6,896 bases of DNA. It comes from Methanoregulaceae archaeon. GTDB lineage: Archaea; Halobacteriota; Methanomicrobia; Methanomicrobiales; Methanospirillaceae. How positions within the stretch are numbered: the stretch's first letter is position 1; the number at the start of each line of letters is the position of its first letter. The DNA is taken from assembly GCA_019695435.1 (NCBI GenBank), contig JACTVF010000124.1:1-6896 (forward strand), written 5' to 3'. A program made the translations under genes and the position numbers. The notes beneath the pieces are model-generated. The model made no database searches. It was not told where the DNA came from and was given only the letters and a program-made list of their open reading frames with translations. Below, one piece after another: positions 6,436 to 6,896 of this stretch.

Positions 6436-6508
6436 TAATTATTACTATAAGGAAAAAATTCTTGCACTTTAGGAAATATATTTGAACAACCCTGCCCATG
6501 ATCCTGTC

Positions 6509-6896
6509 ATGAGCCACATGCAAACGTACGAAATTACCATCCTCCCCGGGACCAGCCGCGACGGGGATAAAGAAGGATTCGACCGGATCGTGATCCGGCC
6601 GGGTGACACCCTCTCGATCGTAGGGCCGACCGGGTCGGGGAAATCTGCGTTCATCAATGATATCGAGGTTCTCGCGCAGGACGATACAGCGACAGGAAGG
6701 AGTATCCTTGTCAACAGTGAGGAGCCATCGGAGGAGCTCGTGCGCGACCCGGCAAAGAAACCCATCGCGCTCATCACCCAGAGCACCCGGGTCATTGCAG
6801 ACCTCACGGTCACCCGGTTCCTCGCCCTCCATATACGGGCGCGGGACACCAGTGCGCAGGACCTGATCGCCCGCACCATCGCGCTCGCGAACGAGT
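6509..6896 (+). CDS. ABC-type ATPase, 3'-truncated by window edge
   Basis: An open frame runs from the ATG at 6509 to the end of the window (129 complete codons, no stop). Walker A is GPTGSGKS at 39-46, and a Q-loop-like LITQ places the glutamine at residue 91. The signature, Walker B and switch histidine would lie downstream and cannot be judged. After Walker A comes AFINDIEVLAQDDTATGR (47-64), not the usual LLRxIAGLxxPTxGxI of importer ATPases, so it is an atypical ABC domain. An ATG cluster (6498, 6509, 6518) surrounds the start; 6498 meets a stop after four codons, while 6509 fits the TATA spacing best, with 6518 (Met4) as an alternative. Divergence from an HTH regulator and a binding-protein gene suggests a shared pathway. 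Whether a membrane partner follows is unknown. Confidence 0.85.
   Translation, partial: MSHMQTYEITILPGTSRDGDKEGFDRIVIRPGDTLSIVGPTGSGKSAFINDIEVLAQDDTATGRSILVNSEEPSEELVRDPAKKPIALITQSTRVIADLTVTRFLALHIRARDTSAQDLIARTIALANE

Larger units (their letters stand above)
6406..6508. promoter_or_regulatory. Shared divergent promoter and possible operators
   Basis: The 103 bases are far richer in A+T than their surroundings. Minus strand: TTATAGTA (complement of 6443-6450) fits a TATA box giving a start near 6421 and a leader of about 15 bases that keeps the AAGGT site. Plus strand: AGGAAA then TATATTT (6471-6483) fits BRE plus TATA with a start near 6505, so the ATPase mRNA would be almost leaderless. 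Two inverted repeats lie at the minus-strand start: TAATCT-N5-AGATTA (6419-6435) and ATTAA-CC-TTAAT (6406-6417). Both are candidate operators for the adjacent HTH regulator. Confidence 0.5.

Noticed and set aside
6428..6879. Minus-strand frames opposite the ATPase gene
   Set aside because: The plus strand has a Walker A and Q-loop in a continuous frame to the window edge, plus a matching promoter, so the minus-strand frames are shadows.
1..6896. CRISPR array, tRNA, rRNA, transposase or attachment site
   Set aside because: No regularly spaced repeats, no cloverleaf-like sequence, no transposase motifs and no flanking duplicated sites were seen when reading both strands.

Overview
The window looks like chromosomal DNA of a methanogenic archaeon, most likely of the order Methanomicrobiales (a Methanoregula or Methanosphaerula type). 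This is inferred from the GC-rich coding sequence, AT-rich promoters with archaeal TATA/BRE-like elements, GGTGA-type ribosome binding sites, and a response-regulator/PAS/histidine-kinase protein of the kind abundant in that group. No rRNA, tRNA, CRISPR array, transposase or insertion sequence was seen.

Layout: (1) 1-638, + strand: the 3' part of a SagB-like nitroreductase-family gene cut by the window edge, in which the usual N-terminal FMN-phosphate arginine motif appears to be lost. (2) 639-866: a convergent intergenic region with only weak terminator-like T-runs. (3) 867-1409, - strand: a lipoprotein carrying a chagasin-type (I42) cysteine-peptidase inhibitor domain. (4) 1555-2493, + strand: a cation-diffusion-facilitator-like membrane protein whose metal-site residues are substituted; it diverges from the inhibitor gene across a short AT-rich interval. 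(5) 2617-4914, + strand: a 765-residue protein with a receiver domain, three PAS domains and a histidine kinase, starting at GTG.

(6) 4972-6896 is the most intriguing part. On the - strand, a gene for a helix-turn-helix regulator with a ligand-binding-like C-terminal half (5917-6405) is followed, 3 bases after its stop and in the same frame, by a gene for an SsuA/NMT1-type substrate-binding protein with no signal peptide (4972-5913). Diverging from them on the + strand, and leaving the window unfinished, is an ABC-type ATPase gene (6509-6896). The 103-base shared promoter region contains TATA elements for both directions and two inverted repeats near the regulator's predicted transcription start.

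The regulator, the apparently cytoplasmic binding protein and the ATPase probably form one functional unit. Because the binding protein cannot be exported by a classical signal, the unit may sense or hand over a small molecule inside the cell, or it may be an importer whose binding protein is anchored in an unusual way. No permease is visible in the window. The remaining genes look like independent single-gene units.
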